Part shown: in pieces, positions 55,839 through 63,729 of the stretch
Layout: every line of letters begins with the position of its first letter
Position numbering within the stretch: the first letter of the stretch is position 1
Assembly: GCA_021800155.1 (NCBI GenBank)
Contig: JAJYZG010000002.1
Coordinates: 1-64,000 of the forward strand
Length of the DNA: 64,000 bases
Source of the DNA: a bacterium
Lineage (GTDB): Bacteria; Patescibacteriota; Saccharimonadia; Saccharimonadales; UBA4665
Direction of reading: 5' to 3'
Made by a program: the position numbers and the translations under genes
The notes under the pieces: generated by a model
Database searches by the model: none
Seen by the model: the letters and a program-made list of their open reading frames with translations, nothing else
What the model was told of the DNA's origin: nothing

Positions 55839-56849
55839 ATGATAACTACCAAGGGTCCACGCATCAACACCAAGCCATTATTTATTCTGGCGCCGATGGA
55901 TGATGTGACTGATACCGTCTTTCGTCAGGTTATAAGTGCCTGCGGCAAACCTGACTTGTGTTTTAGTGAATTTGTTAATGTCGATGGTCTAATTAGCGCC
56001 GGTCGTAAGTCTTTGCGGAAAAAACTTGAACGTTTCGAAGAAGAGCCACCTCTTGTGGCCCATATCTGGGGTCTGAACCCGGTTAATTTTAACAAGATTG
56101 CTTGGCAACTGGCTTCAGGATCTCTTGCGCGAGAGATAGGGTTGTCGACGAACTACGCGGGAATTGATCTAAATATGGGTTGCCCTGTACGGGCGGTAAC
56201 TAAAATCGGGGCCTGTTCGGGACTTATTAAAAACCGTGAACTCGCTGCAGAAATTATTGCAGCCGTAAAGGATGGCAGCGGGGGCAGATTGCCGGTAAGT
56301 GTTAAAACCAGACTCGGGTTTGACGAAATCGACCCTTCCTGGACAGAGTTTATTTTCAAACAGGGAGTGGATATGCTTAGTATTCATCTCCGTACTGTTA
56401 AAGAAATGAGCAAGGTACCGGCCCATTTTGAAGAACTGATGCGGATTAGGCGTCAGCGCGACAGATTGAGTCCCAATACACTCCTGATAGCGAACGGCGA
56501 CATTAAGGATATTCATCAGGGTCAGGCGATTATTAATAGTTATAACATAGACGGCGTAATGATTGGCCGCGGAGTTTTTACTGACCCATTTGCGTTTAGT
56601 GTCAATAACCGATGGGCAGATGTTGGGACGAGCGGTCGTATTACACTGTTTAAGAAACACTTAATGTTATATAAAAACTGGGCAGAAAACCCGGACAAGG
56701 GCGTTAAACGACTCAACAAATATGCCAAAATTTATCTGTCGGGGTTTGATGATGCCAAGCAGCTCCGGGAGAAGCTGTCTGTGGCTTCTACGGTAGACGA
56801 CATGCTAACCGAGCTAGATACTTTTGAGGCGGGTTTACCTGTGATGTAA
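55839..56849 (+). CDS. tRNA-dihydrouridine synthase (Dus family)
   Basis: Predicted protein of 336 residues from ATG 55839; a TTG 9 bases upstream is an alternative. The FMN-binding TIM barrel shows LFILAPMDDVTDTVFRQVI, the GIDLNMGCPVRAVTKIGACSGL segment with the catalytic Cys and the VSVKTRLGFDE and IANGDIKDI strands. It reduces uridines in tRNA D loops. The subtype (DusA, B or C) cannot be set. Its 3' end overlaps the next convergent gene by 15 bases. Confidence 0.92.
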   Translation: MITTKGPRINTKPLFILAPMDDVTDTVFRQVISACGKPDLCFSEFVNVDGLISAGRKSLRKKLERFEEEPPLVAHIWGLNPVNFNKIAWQLASGSLAREIGLSTNYAGIDLNMGCPVRAVTKIGACSGLIKNRELAAEIIAAVKDGSGGRLPVSVKTRLGFDEIDPSWTEFIFKQGVDMLSIHLRTVKEMSKVPAHFEELMRIRRQRDRLSPNTLLIANGDIKDIHQGQAIINSYNIDGVMIGRGVFTDPFAFSVNNRWADVGTSGRITLFKKHLMLYKNWAENPDKGVKRLNKYAKIYLSGFDDAKQLREKLSVASTVDDMLTELDTFEAGLPVM

Positions 56850-57230
56850 CCGCCGGTGCAGGTGGTGGATGATTAAGTGCTGGAAAGCGATGGTTATTTG
56901 ATCAGAGGAATAGCCTTTAGTCTCAAGATCTTTTTTAATATTCTGCTTTAGCTGTTTATTGAATTGAGCTTTGCTTAAACCGGAAGTTTTTAGCATTGCT
57001 AAAAAAGTGTGATCTTTGTGTGCGGTGGTAATTTTTTGGGTGGTTGTATCCAGAGTTTGAGCAATTGCGATAAGCCTTTGTTGTCGGTATACAACTTTAG
57101 GAATTCCGCTCGAACCAATATAGCTTTCATGGTGGTGGATCTTGGCTGCATGGACGATATCATAGATAGTGGAGGACAGAATTATAACGAGTCCTAATGT
57201 CAGCATGACGTTGCGAACTTTGTGCTTCAC
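56835..57230 (-). CDS. Small exported or membrane-anchored protein, unknown
   Basis: Predicted protein of 131 residues with an N-terminal hydrophobic segment (~6-25, VMLTLGLVIILSSTIYDIVHA) that could be a signal or anchor. The rest is basic and His-rich at the end (HLIIHHLHRRLHHR). Convergent with the Dus gene. No family recognised. Confidence 0.55.
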   Translation of the reverse strand: MKHKVRNVMLTLGLVIILSSTIYDIVHAAKIHHHESYIGSSGIPKVVYRQQRLIAIAQTLDTTTQKITTAHKDHTFLAMLKTSGLSKAQFNKQLKQNIKKDLETKGYSSDQITIAFQHLIIHHLHRRLHHR

Positions 57231-57364
57231 GTTTATACACTAACTTGCTTACCTTAAAAAAGTCTGGTGGATCCAAATGCTATCTTTTGAGATTAAGTCT
57301 GCCAGCACTTTAGCTTCAGCTATCAAACGGCCATTCAATTTAATCCCCGTTAATTTAAGAATTG

Positions 57365-58089
57365 TTAGTTTGTTGAAGTTTCTGTAGCCAAAACTTGACC
57401 GTTGCCAATCCGGATTATGCTAAGGGTATAATTTGTGCAGTTATTAGCGGCAGTGCTACAACCGTTCGGACTGGCAACATAGTTATACTTTTCTCCAGAT
57501 GGTGGAGTTAAAATTTTCTCTAGTCGTTGCAGGCCTGGACCGGAGCTACCTAGTACACTATTTATTTGTGCTGCATCTAAGCTGGCTGGATACGAGTTCT
57601 GGATCACGTTGTATTCGGCGAGCTGCATTCGTATAATTGCCGCATATGATTGAGCCGCCGCCTGAATGGCCGGAGCGAGGCTATTGCTTGCAGTCGAAGT
57701 TGCTTTGGAAGATTGCGCCGAGGCTGAAGTTGATGCACTAGTCTTTTTAGGTTGGTTACTGGAGTGTAGTAATGCAAAAGCTCCGCCTCCTAATCCTGCA
57801 AGAACAATAATTCCTAAGATGACTAGTAATGCGTGGCTGGGCTTGTGGTTAACAGCATTAACTTGAATGGAGTCTTCTGCAGACGTTTGTTTACTTGTCT
57901 CTAGTGGTCCTCCCATAACCGTAATTGGTCCAATTGGTGGAGGTGTCTGTGGAGTTTCAGCTTGCGGCTGATTAGATTGTTGTGCAGTAGCTTGCCCGAG
58001 GCTATGCTACCTTCTGACTGCGGCTGCTCTATTTGATTCGCGCTATCTGGTGGTGAAGGTGTGATATCAGGCTGGTGTGCATTATCCAT
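57365..58089 (-). pseudogene. Membrane-anchored protein interrupted by an apparent frameshift
   Basis: Two overlapping frames on the minus strand belong together. The 5' part (start MDNAHQPDITPSPPDSANQI at 58089) is Pro/Gln-rich; near 57995-58003 a one-base shift joins it to a frame reading GQATAQQSNQPQAETPQTPPP that continues through a membrane segment (HALLVILGIIVLAGLGGGAFALL) and a Ser/Ala linker to a C-terminal pseudopilin-like domain. Joined, the protein would have about 241 residues. Internal ATG 57916 could give a truncated product. A sequencing error, recent mutation or programmed shift are all possible. Confidence 0.6.
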
Positions 58090-58158
58090 TGTTTTTATGC
58101 TTATAGGAAGATTTTAACAATAGTGCAGCTTAAAAATTAACGTCAAGCAAAAGTGGAA

Positions 58159-58234
58159 TGGTGGGGACGGCAGGATTTGAACCTGCGACCAATCGGTTAT
58201 GAGCCGACTGCTCTAACCACTGAGCTACGTCCCC
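58159..58234 (-). tRNA. tRNA-Met (CAU), elongator type or Ile2
   Basis: On the minus strand a complete cloverleaf reads GGGGACG (acceptor), GCTC/GAGC D arm, anticodon loop CTCATAA with stem GTCGG/CCGAT, GCAGG/CCTGC T arm and CGTCCCC, then discriminator A and an encoded CCA. The G1:C72 pair rules out an initiator. CAU could be elongator Met or lysidine-modified Ile2. Confidence 0.92.
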
Positions 58235-58303
58235 CCGCAACCGGTTTACGTTAACGGAGTATACACTACTAGTTATATTAGATATATAATTGGCTTTAAA
58301 GTT

Positions 58304-58747
58304 ATGCAAACAAAAATTCATTATTTAAAGGCGATAGTTTCAGATTTTATAGCTAGAATGCACGACATCCGCTTTGCTGGTCAGGTGGTGTTTGTATTAA
58401 TTGTGCTGATAGTAAGTTGGAGCGGGGTGAGAGCAATCCAAATGAATTATAACCTACAGAAACAAATTACGACGACTAAACAAGAAAATATTATTCAGAA
58501 GCTACAAAACAATAATCTGACGCTCCAGAACGAATATTACAGCTCTAAACAGTATCTGGGATTACAGGCAAGGTTAAACTTCGGGCTAGCGCTTCCCGGA
58601 GAACAGGAGATACTGGTGCCGCGTAGTGTCGCTTTGGCATATGCCCCTAAAATCACAGTAAATGACAATGAGCCTAGCAAAATTAGCGTTCCATCTCTAC
58701 AGAGGCATATAACAGATTGGGTTAACTTTTTCCTGCATCGCCAATAG
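58304..58747 (+). CDS. Septum-formation initiator-like protein (FtsB/DivIC family)
   Basis: Predicted protein of 147 residues. One membrane segment (~25-42, VVFVLIVLIVSWSGVRAI) is followed by a coiled coil (~50-90, LQKLQNNNLTLQNEYYS region) and a short beta-rich tail (QEILVPRSVAL), the layout of DivIC/FtsB. It probably bridges divisome proteins outside the membrane. A TATAAT box lies about 15 bases upstream of the ATG. Confidence 0.72.
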   Translation: MQTKIHYLKAIVSDFIARMHDIRFAGQVVFVLIVLIVSWSGVRAIQMNYNLQKQITTTKQENIIQKLQNNNLTLQNEYYSSKQYLGLQARLNFGLALPGEQEILVPRSVALAYAPKITVNDNEPSKISVPSLQRHITDWVNFFLHRQ

Positions 58748-58822
58748 AACTCGTAACTATAGCTTACGTTGACTATGACTACCTCTGTTTGTTAATATAG
58801 CACTCGGCTGTTTTAAAGATAA

Positions 58823-58897
58823 CGCGGGGTGGAGCAGCGGCAGCTCGCGTGGCTCATAACCACGAGGTCACAGGTTCGAGTCCTGTCCCCGCAACCA
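58823..58897 (+). tRNA. Initiator tRNA-fMet (CAU)
   Basis: Complete cloverleaf: acceptor CGCGGGG/CCCCGCA with the C1:A72 mismatch typical of initiators, D arm GAGC/GCTC with a short loop, anticodon loop CTCATAA, T arm ACAGG/CCTGT, and encoded ACCA. The usual three G:C pairs at the base of the anticodon stem are UGG/CCA here, a small deviation. An intrinsic terminator follows. The T arm and 3' end are the start of the repeat found twice more downstream. Confidence 0.95.
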
Positions 58898-59131
58898 GAT
58901 TGGACAGCCAAAATACGAGACCGTGTTCCTTGACCGGTCTCTATTTATTTACCCCTATTAAATCTTACATTTTGGCTCATATTTTTAAAATTGCCAAATG
59001 CAGCCACGTTAGGCTCGAACCATTGAAATGACCACTATTGCGCCAATTAACTCCTTACGCAGGTTCCAGAACTGACCGCTCCTCTATATAAGGGCTGGAC
59101 ACCTGCAAAACTGACTGGGCTCCATGACCGT
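58873..59131 (+). repeat. tRNA-derived repeat, copy A (with the real tRNA-fMet)
   Basis: The unit of ~255 bases starts at the T arm (GGTTCGAGTCCTG) and includes the tRNA 3' end and CCA, a terminator hairpin (58917-58950), the motif GGCTCGAACC at 59012-59021, and a stem CAGGTTCCAG/CTGGACACCTG at 59060-59105. The same blocks in the same order occur at 62170 and 63320. Copy A is part of the intact tRNA gene; it is the presumed original. Confidence 0.85.
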
Positions 59132-59152
59132 AGTGCGTATTAATCATATCTT

Positions 59153-59473
59153 TTGTGCTACAGTATTGCTGTGTCAGGACGACCAAAACCGACTTATTTT
59201 AATGGTTGTCTTATCTGTGATGCTGTATCAAAAGCTAATAAGCAAGGTAAATCACTATCCGAAACGGAGCTTATGAAAGCTTTCAAGGCCCAGGATGCCA
59301 AAAACAAGAGCCAATATAAAGGTACTAATGGCATTAAGCTGAGTAAGCTTGCTCAGCAAAAGCTTAACGAGGCTCTTTCCAAGGGTGATAAAGTCGCTGC
59401 TATCAAGATTGTGCTCGATGCAAATAGATGCGGTTTAGCCGATGCTAAATCATATGTAGACGGACTGTTGTAG
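59153..59473 (+). CDS. L7/L12 C-terminal-like small protein
   Basis: Predicted protein of 106 residues. The start is TTG 59153 or GTG 59171; neither has a ribosome site. The end KVAAIKIVLDANRCGLADAKSYVD resembles the L7/L12 C-terminal helix that contacts translation factors; the N terminus (SGRPKPTYFNGCLICDAV) is different. It is the first gene of the island after repeat A. Role unknown. Confidence 0.6.
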   Translation: MCYSIAVSGRPKPTYFNGCLICDAVSKANKQGKSLSETELMKAFKAQDAKNKSQYKGTNGIKLSKLAQQKLNEALSKGDKVAAIKIVLDANRCGLADAKSYVDGLL

Positions 59474-59484
59474 GTTAACTTGCG

Positions 59485-61599
59485 CTACTTCCCTAACCTC
59501 TTATAAACTCGCTCACGCTGTTTAAATTGCCTATCAAGAAAGGGAATATTCTTATCATGATAGTCAATCAAGACCTTAGGGCTGGAGCTATGCATTAGTC
59601 GGCCAACATATTGGGTTAATTTGCCTTCAAAAGAAAAAGGGAAAGCCAAAACTAGTGCTTCAATGTTGTCGATGTGCATACCCTCCCCAAATATTTGCCC
59701 AGTAGCTAGTAACACCTGGTAATGCCCATCGCTAATTTGCTTCATTTTGGACACACGACTTGTAGCAGAATCATCTCCGGTGAATATAAGCGTCTCACAC
59801 TGACCCTTTAAATATAACTCCAGAATTTTAAGGTGTTCTTTGCGTTCGCTAAGTACAAGAGTTTTTCTACCTAGCTTGACTTGCTCGAGTATATCGCTTG
59901 CCACAATAGTATTACGGGAAGTGTCATAGCTGACTACATTAGCTATTAGATTAAACTGATCAGTCTTCCAGTTGAACGGCACAGCCAGCGCAGTCTCCCT
60001 AATAACAGTTTCAAAATGGACTGATTGCTTGTGTCCAGCCGTAATATAGCCGGACATGTCGGCAATAATATCACCAATATAAACATAGATTAGCTGCTCG
60101 TCATTATGTTTTCGCTTTGGTGTTGCAGTTAAGCCATACAAAAACTCTGGATTTAGATTAGCGATAACTTCACGGAACGTTTTAGCTGGAATATGATGAC
60201 ATTCGTCAATAATGATTGTTCCAAATTTATCCCGATACTTAGCCAAGTCTTGGGATCGAGCAAAACTTTGCAGTAACCCTACCGTGATTTCTTTACCAAT
60301 GCTTTTCTTGCTGCCAGAGAATCTACCAATTTGGGTTTTTGGAATATTTAAAAATTTTTGTATACGATCAACCCATTGATCAAGCAATTGCTGACGGTGA
60401 ACTAGTACTAATGCGGGCTTTTGGTGTTTTGCAATCAGCTCTAGCCCAATCATAGTCTTGCCACTGCTAGGTGGCGCAACAATAACTCCTTGCTTTTCGC
60501 TCTGAGCTAGTTCAACTATGTCTTGCTGTGCCTCTTTTAGTTTTATGCTGCTTTTAAATTTGCAATCAGGAAGTCTTGGAGTTACGAAGCTAACATTGTA
60601 TCCAATACTATTCTCATAGCAAAAATTGAGTAGTCTGGATAAAAAGCCACGTGGCAAAGTGACTGTTTTTGCAGATTCGTCAATAAGTCGAAAATACTTC
60701 TGAACTTTATACAGAGATTTACCCAACCGTTTTTTAGTCAGGTATTCAGTGCTAAGAAAATTTAGCTGTTCTTTCAGGTAACCGACTAACGGTCCACTTA
60801 ATTGAGATTTTTGTAGTGTAATATTTTGGCCAACGCTAATTTTGAGTCTCTTACGATTTTTAGTTGCATCACTATCTACTCCGGAGATAAGTTTGTTATA
60901 GGCGGTTGCCAACTCATCGGTTGAATAACGCTTGATGTTTTGGAGCACCGTGAACTGATCCTCGTAGGGTTCTGTTGTTATCGGATCAATAAAAACCGTG
61001 TTCTCATTTTTAACCGACTCACCTTGAAAGGGTAAGGCAATTAGATTACCAAGACCATTCTTAGTAATAGTGTCTTGGCTAGGGAATAGCCGATCAAAAC
61101 TAGCCTCTTTATCGAAGGCTGATAAGTTTAGAGCTTTACGAGCGACTTCAAGTCCGATAGCACGACTTTTATGACAAGGATAGGCTTCTTCAAAGAATAC
61201 CCAAACATGTCCACCGTTACCAGAACGCGACCGCTCTATGTAGGCGGTCAGCCCAACCTTATCCAACTCCTGTTGATAAGTTAAGCAGTCGTTTAGCCAA
61301 TTTCCCCCATCAAAATCTGCCGCTAAAAAGTAAGATGTGTTATCTTCTAGAATTAGGTATATGCCAATAGTCATTTGACCAGTTAAATGTTTTCGAATAA
61401 TGCCATCTGTAAGGGGTGTTGGTGCTTTATGTTCAAAATCTTTAATTGTGCCACCATGGGCTTTGTGGGCATTAAACTCATTCCAATCAAAAGTATAATC
61501 AGGAAAGTAACCACCTGTTTTATCCCAACGCCTCGCGAAAATATCCTCACGTCCCCTAAACAGGGATCTATAAAGCTTAATTTTATCTGTCGAATCCAT
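59485..61599 (-). CDS. Primase-helicase fusion (AEP-TOTE-like primase domain plus superfamily II helicase)
   Basis: Predicted protein of 704 residues. The N-terminal domain (~1-230) has an archaeo-eukaryotic primase pattern: DFD at 95-97, the GNGGHVW histidine (131), and NGLGNLIALPFQG. The helicase (~340-704) has Walker A PPSSGKTMIGLEL near 375-385, DECHH near 464, GLTATPKR and the final QYVGRLMHS. I relate it to primase-helicase proteins of the AEP-TOTE type, thought to act in anti-invader conflict, but the assignment is from memory. It is divergent from hicB with only 24 bases between starts. Confidence 0.82.
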   Translation of the reverse strand: MDSTDKIKLYRSLFRGREDIFARRWDKTGGYFPDYTFDWNEFNAHKAHGGTIKDFEHKAPTPLTDGIIRKHLTGQMTIGIYLILEDNTSYFLAADFDGGNWLNDCLTYQQELDKVGLTAYIERSRSGNGGHVWVFFEEAYPCHKSRAIGLEVARKALNLSAFDKEASFDRLFPSQDTITKNGLGNLIALPFQGESVKNENTVFIDPITTEPYEDQFTVLQNIKRYSTDELATAYNKLISGVDSDATKNRKRLKISVGQNITLQKSQLSGPLVGYLKEQLNFLSTEYLTKKRLGKSLYKVQKYFRLIDESAKTVTLPRGFLSRLLNFCYENSIGYNVSFVTPRLPDCKFKSSIKLKEAQQDIVELAQSEKQGVIVAPPSSGKTMIGLELIAKHQKPALVLVHRQQLLDQWVDRIQKFLNIPKTQIGRFSGSKKSIGKEITVGLLQSFARSQDLAKYRDKFGTIIIDECHHIPAKTFREVIANLNPEFLYGLTATPKRKHNDEQLIYVYIGDIIADMSGYITAGHKQSVHFETVIRETALAVPFNWKTDQFNLIANVVSYDTSRNTIVASDILEQVKLGRKTLVLSERKEHLKILELYLKGQCETLIFTGDDSATSRVSKMKQISDGHYQVLLATGQIFGEGMHIDNIEALVLAFPFSFEGKLTQYVGRLMHSSSPKVLIDYHDKNIPFLDRQFKQRERVYKRLGK

Positions 61600-61611
61600 A
61601 GTTACTTATGC

Positions 61612-61617
61612 TATTAT
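61612..61617 (+). promoter_or_regulatory. Overlapping divergent promoters of the helicase and hicBA
   Basis: TATTAT at 61612-61617, with TGC before it, is 6 bases before the hicB ATG. On the other strand CATAAT-like boxes face the helicase ATG at 61599. The two start codons are 24 bases apart, so both promoters overlap and could be repressed together, probably by HicB. Confidence 0.5.
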
Positions 61618-61623
61618 GTAATC

Positions 61624-61851
61624 ATGAAACACGTTATTCAATTCCATGTTTACAAAGGAGAGCAGTATTATATTGCTGAGAGCCTTGATTTACCTGTAGT
61701 TACTCAAGCTAAGACCTTAGATGAATTAGCTAAGAATATTGAAGAAGCAGTAAGCCTGCACCTTGAAGATGAAGATCCTGCGGTTTATAGTTTAGCACCG
61801 GATCCATCTGTCATGCTCAATATGGAGCTTGGCTTACCATCTTATGCCTAA
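61624..61851 (+). CDS. hicB: HicB-family antitoxin
   Basis: Predicted protein of 75 residues from ATG 61624; a longer open frame upstream to 61387 overlaps the helicase gene and is not needed. It has the HicB partial RNase H-like fold: FHVYKGEQYYIAESLDLPVVTQAKTLDELAKNIEEAV (in parts). The classical C-terminal DNA-binding domain is not obvious. Its end overlaps hicA by 8 bases. Confidence 0.78.
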   Translation: MKHVIQFHVYKGEQYYIAESLDLPVVTQAKTLDELAKNIEEAVSLHLEDEDPAVYSLAPDPSVMLNMELGLPSYA

Positions 61852-62086
61852 ATTAAAAAGACTTTCAGGCAGTGACATTATAAAAATACTAGGTCTGTTT
61901 GATTTTGTGCAGGTAAGTCAAAAAGGCAGTCATGTAAAACTGAGACGAATTGTCAACAAGGAAAACCAAACCCTCACTATACCCTTACATAAAGAACTTG
62001 ATAAGGGTACGGCTAATGCTATATTCAGACAGGTCTGTCGCTATGTTGACGAGTCCACGTTAAGAGAACACTTCTTTACCAAATAA
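61844..62086 (+). CDS. hicA: HicA-family mRNA-interferase toxin
   Basis: Predicted protein of 80 residues from ATG 61844 (MPKLKRLSGSDIIKIL); an ATG at 61829 is possible. The dsRBD-like fold shows the core GSHVKLRR with the catalytic-site His and the basic C-terminal half. It cleaves mRNAs. The antitoxin gene comes first here (hicBA order), which is less common than hicAB. Confidence 0.82.
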   Translation: MPKLKRLSGSDIIKILGLFDFVQVSQKGSHVKLRRIVNKENQTLTIPLHKELDKGTANAIFRQVCRYVDESTLREHFFTK

Positions 62087-62169
62087 CTGTAAAGCGAAGG
62101 AAGATTTTGATTAAACCAAAATGTAAGCTAGGATGTATTGAGCCTAAAATTTAAGCGGTAATAGGGGGT

Positions 62170-62430
62170 GGTTCGAGTCCTGCCCCCGCAACCAGATCAT
62201 GCACCCACAGGGGTAGACCGGGTTCCTAGACCGGTCTCTATTCATTTACCCCTGTTTGTTAAAGATTATTGTTACTAATTTATAAATACTTGGAATTGAT
62301 AGGCCATGGCTCGAACCGCCGAAATACCAAATTTATTGCATTTAACTGTTCGACTAAGTTCCAGAACCGTCCGCTACCCATTATGAGGACTGGACAGCCC
62401 AAAATCTGCCCGTGTTCCATGTCCGATGTC
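62170..62430 (+). repeat. tRNA-derived repeat, copy B
   Basis: GGTTCGAGTCCTGCCCCCGC followed by AACCAGAT copies the tRNA-fMet T arm and acceptor end. A terminator-like hairpin AGACCGG/CCGGTCT (62215-62237), GGCTCGAACC (62308-62317) and TTCCAG...CTGGA (62359-62394) follow. No tRNA 5' half precedes it. It separates the primase-helicase/HicBA interval from the PIN interval. The 440-base stretch 62087-62526 holds only this repeat. Confidence 0.85.
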
Positions 62431-62526
62431 CTATCTAGGCGAGCGCGTTAATTAATAAAAAAGCGTGAATATTTTACAAAAGTGCTGTAATTCACGATAA
62501 ATGGCTGATATGTAGTGAATATGTGT

Positions 62527-62958
62527 TTACTTGTCTTTCAGCTGGGGAAATAAGTATTTTACTGAAGACGTATACATAATTTTTATATTATTAAATTCTT
62601 TAAGCGACAGCAGGTCCAGGTCGGCCGTGATGATTAAATCAGCCTTTGCTTCCAAGGCGCACTCCAATATTTTATTATCATCTGGATCGCGTTCTGTTAG
62701 CACGTCTACCTTTTGCAAGGGCCTCACAACCGTCACAGCTTCTTCTATACGATTTAGCCAGCGAACAACTGCAGCTCTAGGAAACCCAAACTTATTTTCG
62801 AGCTTATCTTGTAGCTCTTGTAATATTTCTGGCGAAGTGTAATAAGTACCTAAGTATTGTGCGGCTGAATCTTCGACGATCTTGTAGATAATGCTTTGCG
62901 GATTCAAAGCGGCAGCAATATATACGTTGGTATCAAGGACTACTCGGACAGGGTTCAT
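62527..62958 (-). CDS. PIN-domain toxin (VapC-like ribonuclease)
   Basis: Predicted protein of 143 residues. The start VRVVLDTNVYIAAAL carries the first conserved Asp of PIN nucleases; ERDPDDNKILECALEA and the later LIITADLDLL carry further acidic residues. It is co-transcribed behind its antitoxin, overlapping by 4 bases, as in toxin-antitoxin pairs. The target RNA is unknown. Confidence 0.87.
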   Translation of the reverse strand: MNPVRVVLDTNVYIAAALNPQSIIYKIVEDSAAQYLGTYYTSPEILQELQDKLENKFGFPRAAVVRWLNRIEEAVTVVRPLQKVDVLTERDPDDNKILECALEAKADLIITADLDLLSLKEFNNIKIMYTSSVKYLFPQLKDK

Positions 62959-63170
62959 CCTAAATATTTTTCTATATCGTCAACATTGGTAAGGTTGAGC
63001 TCATCCAGTTTTTTACGTATTTGCGCTGACATCTCTTTCCAGGTTCTTTCCCAAGCGGCCTGTTCTAATAGCCTGCGTACGACAACACTCTTAGAAACGC
63101 CGTCTTCCTTAGAGAATCTCTCGATCTCTTTTTTCAGTTTTTCGTCTAGTGAAATACTTAACGTTGTCAT
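62955..63170 (-). CDS. Ribbon-helix-helix antitoxin
   Basis: Predicted protein of 71 residues starting MTTLSISLDEKLKKEIERFS, a short beta strand followed by two helices (SKSVVVRRLLEQAAW), a ribbon-helix-helix DNA-binding pattern, and a longer C-terminal helix. It should neutralise the PIN toxin and repress the pair. On the minus strand TATACT (63177-63182) lies 6 bases before the ATG, so the message is probably leaderless. Confidence 0.82.
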   Translation of the reverse strand: MTTLSISLDEKLKKEIERFSKEDGVSKSVVVRRLLEQAAWERTWKEMSAQIRKKLDELNLTNVDDIEKYLG

Positions 63171-63319
63171 GCTAGTAGTATAACAAAAAAATTATCATTT
63201 TCCAAGAACATTATTAATAATTTTCCACTAAATTGACTGATCAAGAATGATTTTTACAGGGGTGATAACTATGCTAGGATACAGCGAGTCGCGGAAGCGA
63301 CGGTAGTACATTTTGGTTC

Positions 63320-63570
63320 GGTTCGAGTCCTGGCCCCGCAACCAGATCATGCACCAACAGAGGTAGACCGGGTTCCTAGACCGGTCTTTTTATTTTCTCC
63401 TTAAACCTCTACCCCAGTTATTTGGTTCGAGTTCTATCCTCTTTGGCTCGAACCACGCTAATATATTGAAATATCCACAACGCCCCTACAGAGGCGGTTC
63501 CAGAAGTGTCCACTTCTCTATATGAGGACCGGACACCTGGAACCCAGACCGGGTTCCATGACCAAAATGC
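63320..63570 (+). repeat. tRNA-derived repeat, copy C
   Basis: GGTTCGAGTCCTG with CCCCGCAACCAGAT repeats the tRNA end; the hairpin AGACCGG/CCGGTCT with a T-run (63365-63395), GGTTCGAG/CTCGAACC (63424-63454) and the long stem TTCCAG..GTGTCC/GGACAC..CTGGAA (63498-63542) follow. It separates the PIN interval from the YjzC-like interval. The gap 63571-63741 holds the palindrome and otherwise nothing that I can name. Confidence 0.85.
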
Positions 63571-63711
63571 TTAACTCCTTTACAACTCCTTGGAAAAGAT
63601 AAGCGGAAAAGCTATATTTAGTGTTGACCGCCACGTCCATGACACTATTCTCGTTGCCTGTACGTAGATGACCACTGGCTGCCAATGCAGCAGACGAGAA
63701 AAAGTCGAATC

Positions 63712-63729
63712 TCGTTTTAATTAAAACGA
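63712..63729. promoter_or_regulatory. Perfect 18-base palindrome before the YjzC-like gene
   Basis: TCGTTTTAATTAAAACGA is an exact palindrome, overlapping the start of the AAAGGA ribosome site. It could be an operator for a dimeric repressor, or a hairpin that hides the ribosome site. Confidence 0.5.

Noticed and set aside
58849-59031. Open frame starting within tRNA-fMet
   Set aside because: Its first part is a translation of the tRNA T arm and acceptor end (a frequent artefact).
61387-61623. 79-residue N-terminal extension of HicB
   Set aside because: It lies antisense within the primase-helicase gene; the ATG at 61624 gives a normal HicB length and has a fitting promoter.
58873-63570. 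A classical integron with attC sites
   Set aside because: No integron integrase is present, and each repeat starts with a tRNA end and terminator, which better fits tRNA-targeted integration; the stem similarity to attC is noted only as a hypothesis.
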